From the NCBI GenBank assembly GCA_019137255.1, contig WPDH01000502.1, forward strand, positions 1-16,710: DNA of 16,710 nt. Direction: 5' to 3'. Position numbers and translations under genes: made by a program. The notes beneath the pieces were generated by a model, which saw nothing but the letters and a program-made list of their open reading frames with translations, searched no databases and had not been told where the DNA came from. Origin of the DNA: Corinectria fuckeliana. Lineage: Eukaryota; Ascomycota; Sordariomycetes; Hypocreales; Nectriaceae. Every line of letters starts with the position of its first letter. Positions within the stretch are counted from its first letter, which is position 1. This document shows, in pieces, positions 1 through 9,840 of the stretch.

Positions 1-770
1 TAGTATAAGTAACTTAGACTTAACTTAAGACTAATTAAATTCTAGTATATAATTTAAGCTAAGCCTTATAAGAACTTATTATTATAAGTATATAATTAGC
101 TTTTCTTATAAAATAGGTCTACTTATAACTTATATTACTATATATATATACTAAGCTTAACTTACTTCTCTCTTAAGTAAGAGTAGTAAAAGGTTTTTTA
201 TTTTATAACTTACTATTAAGGTTTTTCTCTTTTATTATAAACTAGTCTAAGTTACTTAAAAGAAAAACTAAATAGCTATAAGCTAAATTAGGTATAAATA
301 AATAAATAAGTAAAAGTAGCTTAATAATTAGTATTTTAATATAATACTAGTATTAATTAGTAGTCTAAAAGAGAAATAATAATAATAATAAGACTAAGAT
401 AATTATTAAAAGAAGAGATAATATATAAGCAGCTTAAGTTTATATTAAGGCTAAGCTAATAAATACTATATATAGTTTATTTATTAAGTTAAAAAGCTTT
501 TTAGGTTTTCTTAATAAGAATTATATAAGCTAAGCTAATAGTAAGAGTAGTAAAAGTAAAAGCTTTTAAGTTAAAAGTTTAATTACTATATATTCTTAAA
601 AGTAAAAAGGTTTATTTAAGTATTTTTTCTTAGTATAAGCTTAGTATAAGACTATAATAAGATAGTTATAACTTTAAGCTAAGTGTTTACTCTTATAAAA
701 AATATAATTTAAAAGAATCTTTTTATATTTAGTTAGGTATTCTTTTTTATTAGTATATATAATATTTTTA
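1..770. other. AT-rich stretch without recognisable gene
   Basis: This stretch lies 3' of the minus-strand LINE ORF1 relic, where ORF2 (endonuclease and reverse transcriptase) would be expected. I read the reverse strand for endonuclease motifs and recognised none. It holds only short A/T-rich runs. It may be LINE ORF2 mutated past recognition by eye, or unrelated sequence. Confidence 0.5.
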
Positions 771-771
771 T

Positions 772-1175
772 ATTTAAAATTTTAAGCTTTTAGCTATAAT
801 TATAAAGTAACTTAAACTTACTTAGCTAGTATAATCTTAACACTTAACTGTTTTACTTTTATAGTAGATTAGATACTTAATATTTAGTTAACTATTTCTC
901 TCTTTTTTACCTTTTTTTTTCTTTTTTTTCCTTTTTTTTCTTTTCTTTTTTTCTTTTTCTCTTTTTTTAACTTTTTTTCTAGCTCTTTAAGAAATAAAAT
1001 AATTCTAGTCTTAGTAAAAAAACTATTTACTTATATATAGTAATAGTATAAAAGGCTTAACTTAAGTTTATTATATAAAGAATATAAGTTTTTATCTAAT
1101 TTTATAGTTTTTTTTATATTTATATAAAATAAAAGTATTATTTACCTTTTAGGTTTATAAAGTATAAATAAATAA
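772..1175 (-). repeat. Inverted repeat arm A (LINE ORF1 3' part)
   Basis: About 404 bases that match the reverse complement of 11711-12111 almost end to end, mainly with C/T and G/A differences. The match covers the (tttatttatactttataaac)-like inner end near 1155-1175, the pyrimidine tract at 894-980, and the outer end near 772-785. Similarity stops sharply on both sides. On the minus strand the arm continues the reading of the LINE ORF1 relic beyond its zinc knuckles. It is therefore best explained as a copy of the ORF1 3' part, with the other copy inverted. Terminal inverted repeats of a DNA transposon are the alternative, but I see no transposase. Confidence 0.75.
894..980 (+). repeat. Long pyrimidine tract
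   Basis: Almost uninterrupted C/T run of about 85 bases, broken only near 909 and 969-970, with several T8-T9 blocks separated by C. Its inverted copy is the purine tract at 11905-11990. On the minus strand it would encode a Lys/Arg/Glu-rich tail of the LINE ORF1 relic, so it was probably coding rather than an untranslated tract. Confidence 0.8.
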
Positions 1176-2222
1176 ACACCTTTATATTATCTATAAGTTA
1201 AGGCTAATTTATAGTTTTAAGCTAAGTATTTAAACTTAAAACAGTTATAATATTAAGTAAGTTAAAACCTCTTATTAAAAAGCTTATAATTATATAGTTA
1301 TATATTAAGTAGTAAGCTATTATTATATAAGTAGTTAGCTTTCTTAATAAAGCTAATATATAAAATAAGATTTGTTTTTATACTAAGGCTAAGTTAACTA
1401 GTTTTTTACTTTTTAACTTAAAGAATTTTTAGTTAATTAGATTTATTAATTTCTTTAATAAGCTTATTAGTATTATTTAAGATAAATATAAGTTAAATTC
1501 TTTTTACTATTATTATAAATATTAGAAGAGAGAGAGTTATACTATTACTAAAAGCTTTAGTAACTTATTTTTTTAGTATAAATAGCTTATATCTTATTTA
1601 CTATATAAAATATAAAAATAGTATTACTACTTAATAGCTTTCTTACTATAATAATACTAAAGTTATTATAAGCCTAATTTACTATCTTAATAGTATCTTT
1701 TAGGGTTTAGCTATTAATATTAAAAGGTATATTTCTTATTTAGATTATAACTTTATATTTAATATAACTTTAGGTTATTTACTTTATATTTCCCTAGTTT
1801 AAAAGTATTAGGTTTTATATTATAATTAATATATAAAAAAGTTAACCTTTTTTATAATCTAAGAGTATAATAAGAGTTATATTAATAATAAAAATAAGAG
1901 CTATAATAATATTTATAGTAATTTACTTTTTAAAGGCTATTTCTAGTTATATATAGTATTCTTCTTATATAAGATATAAGCTTATAACTTATATATAAAT
2001 ATATAAGCTTAAATAATATACTAAACTTATTTAAGAGATATAATAAGAATAATTCTAGTAATAATATTATATGTTTTATTTTCTAAGTTATTTACTAGTA
2101 TTTTACTTAGTTTTATAATAAGTTTATTATTTTTACTTAATATATACTAGCTAATTCTTATAAGAGAGTTATATTAACTTTAGTTAAGTTTATACACTTT
2201 TAAATTAATAGCTATTAGAAGT
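980..2222 (-). pseudogene. LINE (Tad-like) ORF1 / gag-like protein relic
   Basis: ORF1 of non-LTR retrotransposons encodes a nucleic-acid-binding protein that packages the element RNA. On the minus strand, one frame shows a CCHC zinc knuckle at 1252-1211. It is preceded (about 1253-1560) by residues resembling the end of the RRM-like region of fungal Tad-type ORF1: an Ala-Asn-x-Leu-Ile helix, then Gly-Leu, then Glu-x-Phe, then Gln-x-Thr-Gln before the first Cys. A second Cys-x2-Cys-like pair follows at about 1197-1186, and then a Lys/Arg/Glu-rich tail coded by the polypurine strand of 894-980. Many in-frame TAA/TAG codons, Tyr for Cys and Lys for Gly show RIP decay. The N-terminal part, towards 2222, is poorly readable. 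It stops where the LTR element is inserted, so the element probably landed in or just upstream of ORF1. Strand and family are fairly sure; the ends are approximate. Confidence 0.6.
1211..1252 (-). other. CCHC zinc knuckle remnant of LINE ORF1
   Basis: Read on the minus strand, 14 codons keep the spacing C-x2-C-x4-H-x4-C. The second Cys is still TGT (complement of 1241-1243). The first and last Cys and the His now read Tyr (TAT/TAC), each one G-to-A or C-to-T change away from Cys or His. The residues between (Asn, Phe-Lys-Phe, Leu-Ala, Asn) are those typical of knuckles in LINE ORF1. Zinc knuckles also occur in LTR-element Gag. The preceding Gln-x-Thr-Gln and the second Cys pair favour LINE ORF1. 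Confidence 0.6.
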
Positions 2223-2227
2223 ATATT
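2223..2227 (+). repeat. Target site duplication, left
   Basis: atatt immediately before the left LTR, matching atatt at 11562-11566 immediately after the right LTR. Five bases is the usual Ty3/gypsy duplication length. In DNA this AT-rich a chance match is quite possible, but it falls exactly where both LTRs would begin TA and end TA (RIP-altered TG...CA). Confidence 0.6.
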
Positions 2228-2585
2228 TATTATAAAATAAGCTAGTAGCTAAATAGCTATAATTTAGAAAGAAGCTACTAAGAAGTAGTTATAATAAGAG
2301 AGGGGATTTTCTACTAATTAGTCTTAAAAGAGCTCTAAGAAATCTTAAGACAGTCCTAAAAAAAGCTAAGAGAAGGTTCTTAAATACTCTTAGAGAGTTT
2401 CTTAAGAGTGCTTTAAGACTTTTCTTATATAAGAGAAGACCTTTTTTAAAATAGCTAGAGAAGGTATTAATCTATTATCTTACTATTTTACTTACTAGCT
2501 TAAGATATCTTAATTATATAAGTAGAAAATCTCTTTTTTAGTAGTATTTACTTTATAAATTTCTAATTTAGTTAATTTTATATTA
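2228..2585 (+). repeat. 5' LTR (358 bp)
   Basis: Begins TA and ends TA, the RIP-altered form of the universal TG...CA. By hand alignment with 11204-11561 it differs at about 30 of 358 positions, all transitions in both directions, with no gap and no transversion. It contains a palindromic TATATAAG near 2421-2438 that may be the promoter core, and a G run (aggggat) at 2302-2307 that is reduced in the other LTR. Confidence 0.88.
2421..2438 (+). promoter_or_regulatory. Palindromic TATA-box candidate in 5' LTR
   Basis: tttcttatataagagaag holds TATATAAG inside a near-palindrome. The copy in the right LTR (11396-11413) is a perfect 18-base palindrome. LTRs carry the element's promoter and TATATAAG is a good TATA box, so this is a plausible U3/R core, though TATA-like strings are common in DNA of this composition. 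Confidence 0.4.
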
Positions 2586-2587
2586 AA

Positions 2588-2600
2588 TAGTAGTAATTAT
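2588..2600 (+). other. Possible primer-binding site remnant
   Basis: tagtagtaattat begins two bases after the 5' LTR, where a tRNA primer-binding site belongs. TAGTAG is one RIP transition away from TGGTAG, the start of initiator-tRNA-Met sites used by many Ty3/gypsy elements. The match is too short and decayed to be sure. Confidence 0.2.
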
Positions 2601-3361
2601 ATTATTTATATTTATATACCTTTTAGATAGTTTTAAACTTACACTTTAGTTAAAAACTTCTTATAATATACTAAGAGATTTCTAGCTGCTAATACTACTT
2701 TTCTCTTAAGATACTTAAATAAATCTACTAGGAGAATAATATATAAATATAAGAATAATATCTTTTAGAATAATACTAGCAGTTAAGACTTAACTATTTT
2801 TTTCTTTCTTATTCTTATTATAAACCTAACCCTAAGAAGATAATTAAATCTTTTATAATTTTTACCTCTTAGAGAATAAGTTTATATATTAAAGTTAAAA
2901 GAGAAATTATATAGTAGTTAAATAATAAAAAACAGGTTAAAAACTATAAAAAACTATTTTACTACTTAAATAAGCAGAAATATTAACTTTTACTATTACT
3001 ACTAAATAATCTCTTATAATACTAAAACTAAAAACTACTTACTAGCTCTTTTAAGATAACTAGCTTAATACTTTTTAAAACCTTTCTTATTTTATTATAA
3101 CCTTCTCTTCTTACCTAACAACTAGTAGGTAACCTAGCTATTAATAATCTTACTTAGTGACTTTACACTTAGGATATTAAACCTAAACCTAGATCTTAAT
3201 TTACTAACTTAGTAAACTTATTATAACTTTTAGTCTTTTAGTAATACTAGAATACTTTTTACTTAATAACTAATTTATAAGATAGACTAGCTCTTACTAA
3301 GTTTAATATAACCTTTTAGCTAACTAAAGATAAAAAACTTATAATAGTAAACTAGTAACCT
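2601..3361 (+). other. Leader region of the LTR element
   Basis: Between the 5' LTR and the first part I can read as Gag-like. It would contain the leader and perhaps the start of gag, but ATG codons are gone and no start can be fixed. At 2822-2836 there is a single short string like one and a half telomere units (cctaaccctaag), not a repeat array. Confidence 0.4.
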
Positions 3362-5180
3362 CTAATAATAACAGTTAAAACACTAACAGAATTAGCCTTA
3401 AGTATAAAAAAACTATTAAACTACTAACTAATATAAGACACTCTTATTATTATAGAGAATTTATATAACCTTTTTAGCTAGACTTAGCTAAATACTATTT
3501 TAATACTATATATTTAATTTTAACTTAAAAAGGTAGGAAAGTTTTAGCTAGTAGATATATATAATAACTTATTTAATAATATAAAACTAGATAATAAAAA
3601 CCTTATTTAAAAAAGCATCTCTCACTTTATAAACACCTTAGAAAGATATATAGTATAAGAACTAAATTATAAAATAATACTAGTCTAAAATATACCTTAT
3701 TTACTTTTTAGGCTAGTCTTAGACTAGTATACTAGTAACCTAAGTGATAATTAGTAGGTAGTACTTTAAAGCAGTTATAAAAAAATTAACTTATAAATTA
3801 ACCTTATTTAAACCTACTTTAAAACCTAACTAAAAGTTATAATAAACACTTTAAATAAAGAGATATTTACTATCTAAGATATTACTAACTAAGTAGACTT
3901 TTAAAACTAAATATCTAAAGTTAAATATATAGTATAAGCAGCTAAATACTTACTTAACTATCTTACTAATTTTATATTTAATAAACTTAATATTTATCTT
4001 TAAGAGGTTATAAGCTACTTAGTACCCTACTAGTTTATTAATAACTAGGTAGATATAAATAAGTTTTATATACTAAACTTTTATATCTAAGTAACTACTA
4101 AAAGTTAAAGTTACCTTCTTAAAGAGAAATACTATACTTTAATAAGAAATTAAGCTAGTATAACCCTTTAGAAACTTAAGATAATATACTCTTAAGCACT
4201 ATATAGTAATATAACTAGTATAATACTATAAATAGGAAATAATAGGATTTTTACCTTATAATAAAATAACTATTAATAAGAGTATATATATATACTCTTA
4301 CTTATCTTTTTAAAAGTATAAAACTTTAGCTTAGTACTAACTTAGAACTAAGTAAGATTTATATTACTTTTACTATTAAGAAATATAATAATAACTATTA
4401 AGGCTTTAGCTTAAAATATAATTCTGCTTTTAGTACTAGCTTTTTACCTTATAATTATATACTCTAGCTAGCTTAGTAGTAGAAATATAAATACTTAAAT
4501 ATTTTACATATTTAATAATATTTAGCTAGATAAGCTTAGAAAGTATTATATCTCTTAGAAATAAGTATAAGCCTTTTTTATAAAGAAAGAATATTAAAAC
4601 CTAAATAAAACAGCTTATATAATAGTAAAAGAATATAATATAAATATAAAAAAACTATAAGACTACCTAAAATTCTTATATAATACACTTAAGATATATA
4701 AATTTATCTAGAAAACTATAAAAAGCTAAAATAGCACTAAAGAATTTATCCTAAATGTTAATAATTACTGTCTAGTTTTATTATAAGACTTAGTTTATCT
4801 TACTTATAAACTTAAGTAGATTCTTACTATTATTAAGTATATACTATAAGAGGAGAAACTAAACTTATAATATCTTTTAAAGTATAGTTATATATAAGTA
4901 TAAGTAAAAGCTACTTTAGCTAAAACTAAGTGATAAGAGATTTATATAGATATAAATATAATATACTTAGTAGTTAGCTAAGAGATACTTTAGTTCTTTT
5001 TAAATATAACTTTTACTAGAGAATATTAAGCTAAGCTTAATAGTATAAGCTAAAATAAAATAAAAAGATAAGTAATATTTATAATATACTTACTAAGCTA
5101 TTAAGTAGAAGAATATATAGTAGTAAAAGTTTATATTAAAGTCTAAGTTATACTAGAACTATTAGTAAGACTACTTTTAG
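3362..5180 (+). pseudogene. Gag-like part of gypsy polyprotein, RIP relic
   Basis: Frame 2, continuous with the Pol relic downstream. Reading Leu/Ile as former Pro/Ser/Thr gives a hydrophilic protein rich in Pro, Ser, Thr, Asn and Gln, with a middle block of ordinary composition around 3600-3720 (Phe-Ile-Asn-Thr-Leu-Glu-Arg-Tyr) and a P/S/T-rich stretch around 4380-4480. In-frame TAA/TAG are present at the density expected from lost Gln and Trp codons. I found neither a zinc knuckle nor a clear Asp-Ser/Thr-Gly protease site, so Gag is assigned from position and frame rather than from a domain. Part of it could be something else. Confidence 0.45.
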
Positions 5181-5984
5181 GCTAAGAATTTAATACTATC
5201 TATAAGGTTAATATTATTAATATCTAACAGAAAGTGTAAGTAAGTATAGCTAATAAGCTATACTTACCTACCTTAGTATATACTTATATAAGACCTTATA
5301 AATATCTAGTAAAAAGTAATATATATATTATAATCTCTCTTAAAAGTGGTAAAGTAGTATAGGTAAGTATACTAAGAGTTCTAAAAGGCTAAGACTTTCT
5401 TTTTAACTTATAAAGTTAAGATATTATTAGAGCTATTATAAGACAGCTTAAAATAGTCTTTATAATAAATAATAGATAAAAGCTACTAATAATCTAAAAG
5501 AACTAATAACTAGAGATTTTTAAACTAGTTAAAAATAAGAACTTTATTAAAAAAGCTAACTAAAGTAACTTACTTACTAAATATAAAAATATAGTATTAA
5601 TAACTTATAAGCTTAAATAACTAACCTAAAAAGCTATAACTTTAACTAATAATAAACCTAACTAGAAACCTAGTATAAGGTTTTAAAATACTAGTTTAGA
5701 CCTAAATACTAAACTAGGTATATCTAGAGATAAGACTCTCTTAGAAGTTAAAATAATAAAAAGAGTAAGAATTTATAATAACTAAACTAGCTTTATATAA
5801 TAAGTCTAAAGTCTTATATAGAAATATACTAGTATTTAAGCTAACTAAGAGAAAATAGTAGTACTTAAGTATAAGTATATAAAGGTACTCTTAGTAAACA
5901 ACTAGCACTAATAAAAGCTAAAATTATAATCTTACCTGTTAGAAAAAAAGAGAAAAGACTTTTTAAATACTATATTTAACTAAC

Positions 5985-6600
5985 TATATAACTAAAAACA
6001 AATAGAGTAAGTTATAAAACTAATACTATTTATAAGCCCTGTTTTTATAATATAGCAAATAGTAACTAGTAAAAAGAAAAAATATATAATAGTAAACTTA
6101 TAAGTCTTAAATAATATAATAATTTTAGATGCTTACTTAATACTCTTATAAGAGGATATTCTTAGTAAACTCTAAGAGAAATAATATATTAGTATTATTA
6201 ATATCTAGTTATTTTTTTACTAGTTCTTAATATACCTTAAATACTAAGATCACTTTATAATAGTTAGCTATTAAGAATTAAAGTAATTTAAGATAGCTCT
6301 AATAAAATTTAAGAACTTCTTAGTATATATTTAACACTTTATAAACTAACTGTTTTAACTATACTAAGCTTTTACTATAGTATTTATTAATAATATTATT
6401 ATCTTTTTAGATAATAATATAAAATATTTAAAGCACTTATATACTATCTTCTAGCTGTTTTAAGAAAAAAATATTACTCTTTTAGCTAAGAAAGCCTTCT
6501 TAAGGTATTTTTTTATTTAACTACTAGGATTTTAAGTAGATAAACTAAGTCTTTTTAACACTTAAGAGCAGGTAATAGCCTTAAGAAATATTAAGTTTTT
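5985..6600 (+). other. Reverse transcriptase domain remnant
   Basis: Visible in frame 2: the Val-(Asp)-Leu-x-x-Leu-Asn block at 6089-6118, Asp-Ala-Tyr at 6128-6136, Tyr-Ile-Ser with Phe-Phe-Tyr-Gln about 6185-6230, and Phe-x-x-Ala-Leu with the Pro-Ala-Tyr-Val-Gln block about 6290-6335. The catalytic box is at 6383-6394, followed by Ile-Phe-(Ser)-Asp and Lys-His-Leu...Val-Phe-Gln at 6401-6460 and Leu-Leu-Gly at 6516-6530. The catalytic Asp pair is now Asn-Asn (aat aat, 6389-6394). This succession is diagnostic of Ty3/gypsy RT. Confidence 0.85.
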
Positions 6601-6839
6601 AACTAACTTATAATAGCTTAAAAAATAAATAAGTATAGTTAGATAGCTTTAATATTTAATCTTAAGGTTTACTAGAATAATTAAACTATTATAAGCTAAA
6701 AAGACTAGTATACTTACTAAAAGATAAGAATTAAGTGAGATAATAACTAGCTAAAAACAGGCTAGTTATATAATAAAAGCTAAGTTTATAAGAATCTTAA
6801 AGAAAATTAATAGTTTTTATAAAATTATAAATAAACTAG

Positions 6840-7320
6840 CTAATATAAAGTTACTTTATTATTTTAACCTAAATATAAAACTTTTTATATAGCTAAATAT
6901 ATTAAAAGAATAAGATATAAAAAGTATAATATACTACTTAGACCTTATATACACTTAAAACTAAGTTAGTAAGATTTTATTTATAGTTATTTAACTTATT
7001 ATATATCTTAGCTAAGCTTTATAAGATGTTAAAAAGAACTACTAGCTAATAAAAATAAAAATAGTATACTTAGTTTAAATATACTAAAAAGCTTAAATAA
7101 TAATTTAGTTAACTTAAAAAAATAAGATAATTATACTTACTAATTACTTTACTATTTACACTTTAGTCTGCTAAAAATTAGTATTTACTAGTATACTAAG
7201 AAATAATAACTATCTTACTCTTACCTTATAATACCTAAGCTAGTACTTATTAGATATATAGTATATTTTAAGACCTATTAATATTATACTTAATATACTA
7301 TTTAGGCTATTAAGCTAAAA
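6840..7320 (+). other. RNase H domain remnant
   Basis: Follows RT in the same frame. Leu-Ser-(Arg) at 7007-7015 and the Ala-Glu-x-x-Tyr-Trp-Pro-x-Glu region at about 7016-7075 are typical of gypsy RNase H, with both Glu now Lys. The Thr-Asp-His block at 7139-7147 reads Thr-Asn-Tyr. The C-terminal Tyr-Leu-Ser-x-Tyr-x-Leu-Asp and Pro-Gly-Arg-x-Asn-x-Val-Pro-Asp-Ala-Leu-Ser-Arg blocks are recognisable, in decayed form, up to about 7312. Confidence 0.75.
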
Positions 7321-7739
7321 GAAAAGATATAATAAAGCTAAAAAAAAAGAGCTTAACTGCTTTTAAAAAGGTAAAAAGCTAGTTATTTATACTTTCTACT
7401 TTATAAAAGCTAGTATATAAACCACTTTATATTAAAAAATTCTTAACTAGTATTTAAAAGAGCTAAAATAGGTAATAATCCTAGTATAGCTTAATAAGAA
7501 AGATAAGATCTTAAGGCTTTTATTCTTCTAATAAAATAGATTAATCTATTTATATAAGTATAGCAGGTAATAACAGCTATACCTACTAATAAAAGCAGGC
7601 TAAAAAGTTATCTAAGATAACTATAAGTAAAACTTTTACTTAAGAGAGGTATAATTATAATAAGACTTATTTAGCTTTTTTATAATACTAAACCTAAAGT
7701 GAGAAATCTAGATAGTATAAGATAAATATAATATATATA

Positions 7740-8330
7740 GTAAAAACCTTATAAACTATAAAAAACTACTAGGACAGCTTATTTTAATTTAAAGCCCTCT
7801 AATTTTCTTTTATATAATTATAATAAACTTTATTATAAGATTACTAGTTGTAAAAGCTAAAAAAATACTTTAGCTAAACTTAAGTAAGCAGTTTTTTAAC
7901 TGCTTACTAACTATTACTTATAAATAATACTAAATATACTTACTTATACTAAAAAACAACTAGTATACTATTAAAAACTAGGTATAAACACTATTTATAA
8001 AGCTAATATAATATAACTAAAGTATTTTATATAGTATTATATCTAACTAGAATACTAAGTTTATATCTAACTTTTAGTAAAGCTTATAAGTAGTATTTAA
8101 AACTAAGCTTCTTATATTAATAGTATAGTATTTATAAATAAATAGCACTATAAAAAGATATAACTAAGTAGTAAAAGTTATCTTATAATACTTTACTAGT
8201 AACTTCTTAGGCTAGCTATAAGTTATAATCTTAATTTCTTTTTAGTTTAGCTTAAATAACTTATACTTATCTACTATTAATATATTCTTAAGTAAGCTAG
8301 TTACTAACTAGTGCTTAAATAACAGGCTTT
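7740..8330 (+). other. Integrase core remnant
   Basis: A Lys-Pro-x-Gly-x-Leu linker at 7763-7780 precedes the core. The first catalytic Asp (in x-Asp-Phe-Ile) is aac at 7826-7828. The second (Ile-Ser-Asp-x-x-Pro-Lys-Phe) is aac at 8045-8047. The third, Glu, follows the Tyr-His-Pro-Gln-x-Asp block and is aaa at 8153-8155. All three have therefore lost their charge by G-to-A. The N-terminal HHCC zinc site (about 7560-7740) is too decayed to place. Confidence 0.8.
7883..7908 (+). repeat. Perfect 11-bp inverted repeat in integrase
   Basis: agtaagcagtt, four T, then aactgcttact. It lies inside the integrase reading (Lys-Gln-Phe-Phe-Asn-Cys region), so it is probably a coincidence of coding sequence. 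It keeps a CAG on each strand that RIP did not change. Confidence 0.6.
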
Positions 8331-8339
8331 AATAGCTAG

Positions 8340-9130
8340 AAGATAAGATTAATACCTTTAATTAAGATATCTTTTATAATAAGACTAAACTCTCTCTTAT
8401 ATTTATATAAATAGCTATAAAGCACTAGTATAATTAGAAACACTAGCTAGTTAAATATAAGCTAGAAGACTAAGTTTAGCTAAAGCTTTATAAAAAGAGA
8501 TATATAATAGTAAATAACTAGGTAAAAAAAACTAAAAGAAAAAAGAATAAAACTATATAAGATTTTAAAACAGGTAGGAAATTTAATATACTAGCTTAAA
8601 ATAAAAAATAATCTTAATATTCACCTAGTAATATTAGTTACCTAACTTAAATTAGCTAAGAAACTAGTTAGATAGCTAAGAGTAATCTTAATAAAAAATT
8701 ATAAGAAAAAAAACTAGAGAGATAAATATAAGTACTAAAAAGTTAATTATATAATTAGATCTCACACCTAAAAGTAAAAGAAAGATAAGCTAAAAACTAA
8801 ATATCTTATTATATAAAAAAAGTAGCTAAGTAATTATAACCTTTAGCTAGAAAAAAATACTATTAAAAGTAATAAGCTTATTATATAATTTAAGGTAAGA
8901 GAATAATATAAAAAGAAACTTACTAAGAAATAAAAATAAAAATATAGTAAAAATAAGCAGCTAGCTACTTAAATAACTAATATACTAGCTAAGAAACAAG
9001 TAAGATTTAAAACAGTTAACTAAGCACTAAATACTATTAAGGCCTTATACTATAAATATAAAAGGCTAAGAAAGAACCTAATACTATAGAAATTATAGTA
9101 TTACTAAGGCTAACTAAGAGAGTCTTACTA
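8340..9130 (+). other. Charged C-terminal extension of Pol
   Basis: After integrase the frame runs on for about 260 codons. It first shows the usual integrase C-terminal pattern (Lys-His-x-Pro-Val...Val-x-Leu-Lys-Leu-Tyr, about 8425-8500). It then becomes a long Lys/Glu/Gln-rich stretch (about 8690-9000) of coiled-coil character, ending in a Thr-x-Arg-Val-Leu-like basic tail near 9105-9130. I see no chromodomain here, unlike the second gypsy relic at 12646-13640. The exact stop cannot be fixed because stops are everywhere. Confidence 0.45.
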
Positions 9131-9840
9131 GAGAACTCTTAGAGTATAATAGTAAATTACTTAAGATAATAGCTTACTATATTTACTATTATATTACTAT
9201 AAATACAGCTAGTAACTATTACTAGCTAATAGTAAAATATATAGTTAAAGTAATTAATACCTTATATACTATTTTCTTTATTATTATTTTTCTTTCTCTT
9301 ATATATTATTACTTTTACTTTTTAAAGAGAATACTATAACTTCTTACTATTAGTATATAAAAAATACCTAGTAACCTTAAGTAAGAGAAATAAGTACTAT
9401 TTAATATTATCTTATTAAGTAATATATTTCTATCTAAAGATTAATAGCTATATATTCTTTTTAAGAGTTAACTTTTATAATAACTCTCTTATCTTAATTA
9501 TAAAGGTTACTAATAAGCTATTAAGCTATATAGTAATAAGTAAAAACTCTAAGTAGCTAAGAGCTTTTACTAATATTATATTTAGGTTAAAACTTACTTA
9601 GACTATTATAAGTATTTTTACTATCTTATATAATCTAAGAGGTTTAACCTTAATAATAAGTTTATTAACTAAAAGAACTAAATATACTACTATAATAACT
9701 TAAACTATAAGTAACTTAAAACCTTAAGTAAAGCTAAAAATATACTAAGTATACTATTATATAATATACTATACTAGCTTTAAGAATAATACAAGTAGTT
9801 TTAAAGTAATAATACTCTCTTAGTAAAAAGTTTTTACACT
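9131..9840 (+). other. Spacer 3' of pol in the LTR element
   Basis: Contains a pyrimidine-rich segment around 9270-9320 and AT-rich DNA without a motif I recognise. The pyrimidine run could be the promoter-side context of the following coding-like stretch, but nothing in the sequence fixes this. Confidence 0.35.

Larger units (their letters stand above)
5181..9130 (+). pseudogene. Pol polyprotein relic (RT, RNase H, integrase), Ty3/gypsy
   Basis: Copies the element RNA into DNA and inserts it. Frame 2 keeps recognisable motifs in the order RT (about 5985-6600), RNase H (about 6840-7320), integrase (about 7740-8330), and a charged tail (about 8340-9130). Codons such as TAA for the Arg of YLSR (7013-7015) need CGA to TGA to TAA, showing that CpG as well as CpA was hit. 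Active-site codons are changed: RT FIDD reads FINN, the RNase H TDH reads TNY, and the integrase D,D,E reads N,N,K. The frame is kept over nearly 4 kb without a net frameshift, so decay is by substitution, not indels. A protease was not identified before RT. The closest relatives by pattern are fungal gypsy Pol proteins. Confidence 0.8.

Noticed and set aside
1..770. LINE ORF2 endonuclease on the minus strand
   Set aside because: Expected by position, but no endonuclease motif could be read; left as unassigned.
2250..2420. CRISPR-like or tandem repeat array in the LTR (repeated cttaaga/taagag strings)
   Set aside because: Irregular spacing and short, variable units; these are LTR sequences present in both copies and reflect biased composition.
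2822..2836. Telomere-like cctaaccctaag
   Set aside because: Only about one and a half units with no array around it; expected by chance in C-before-C/T-biased DNA inside the retrotransposon leader.
5181..5560. Aspartic protease (Asp-Ser/Thr-Gly) between Gag and RT
   Set aside because: The frame is open enough to be coding, but allowing for RIP changes I could not obtain the Asp-Ser/Thr-Gly triplet at a sensible place.
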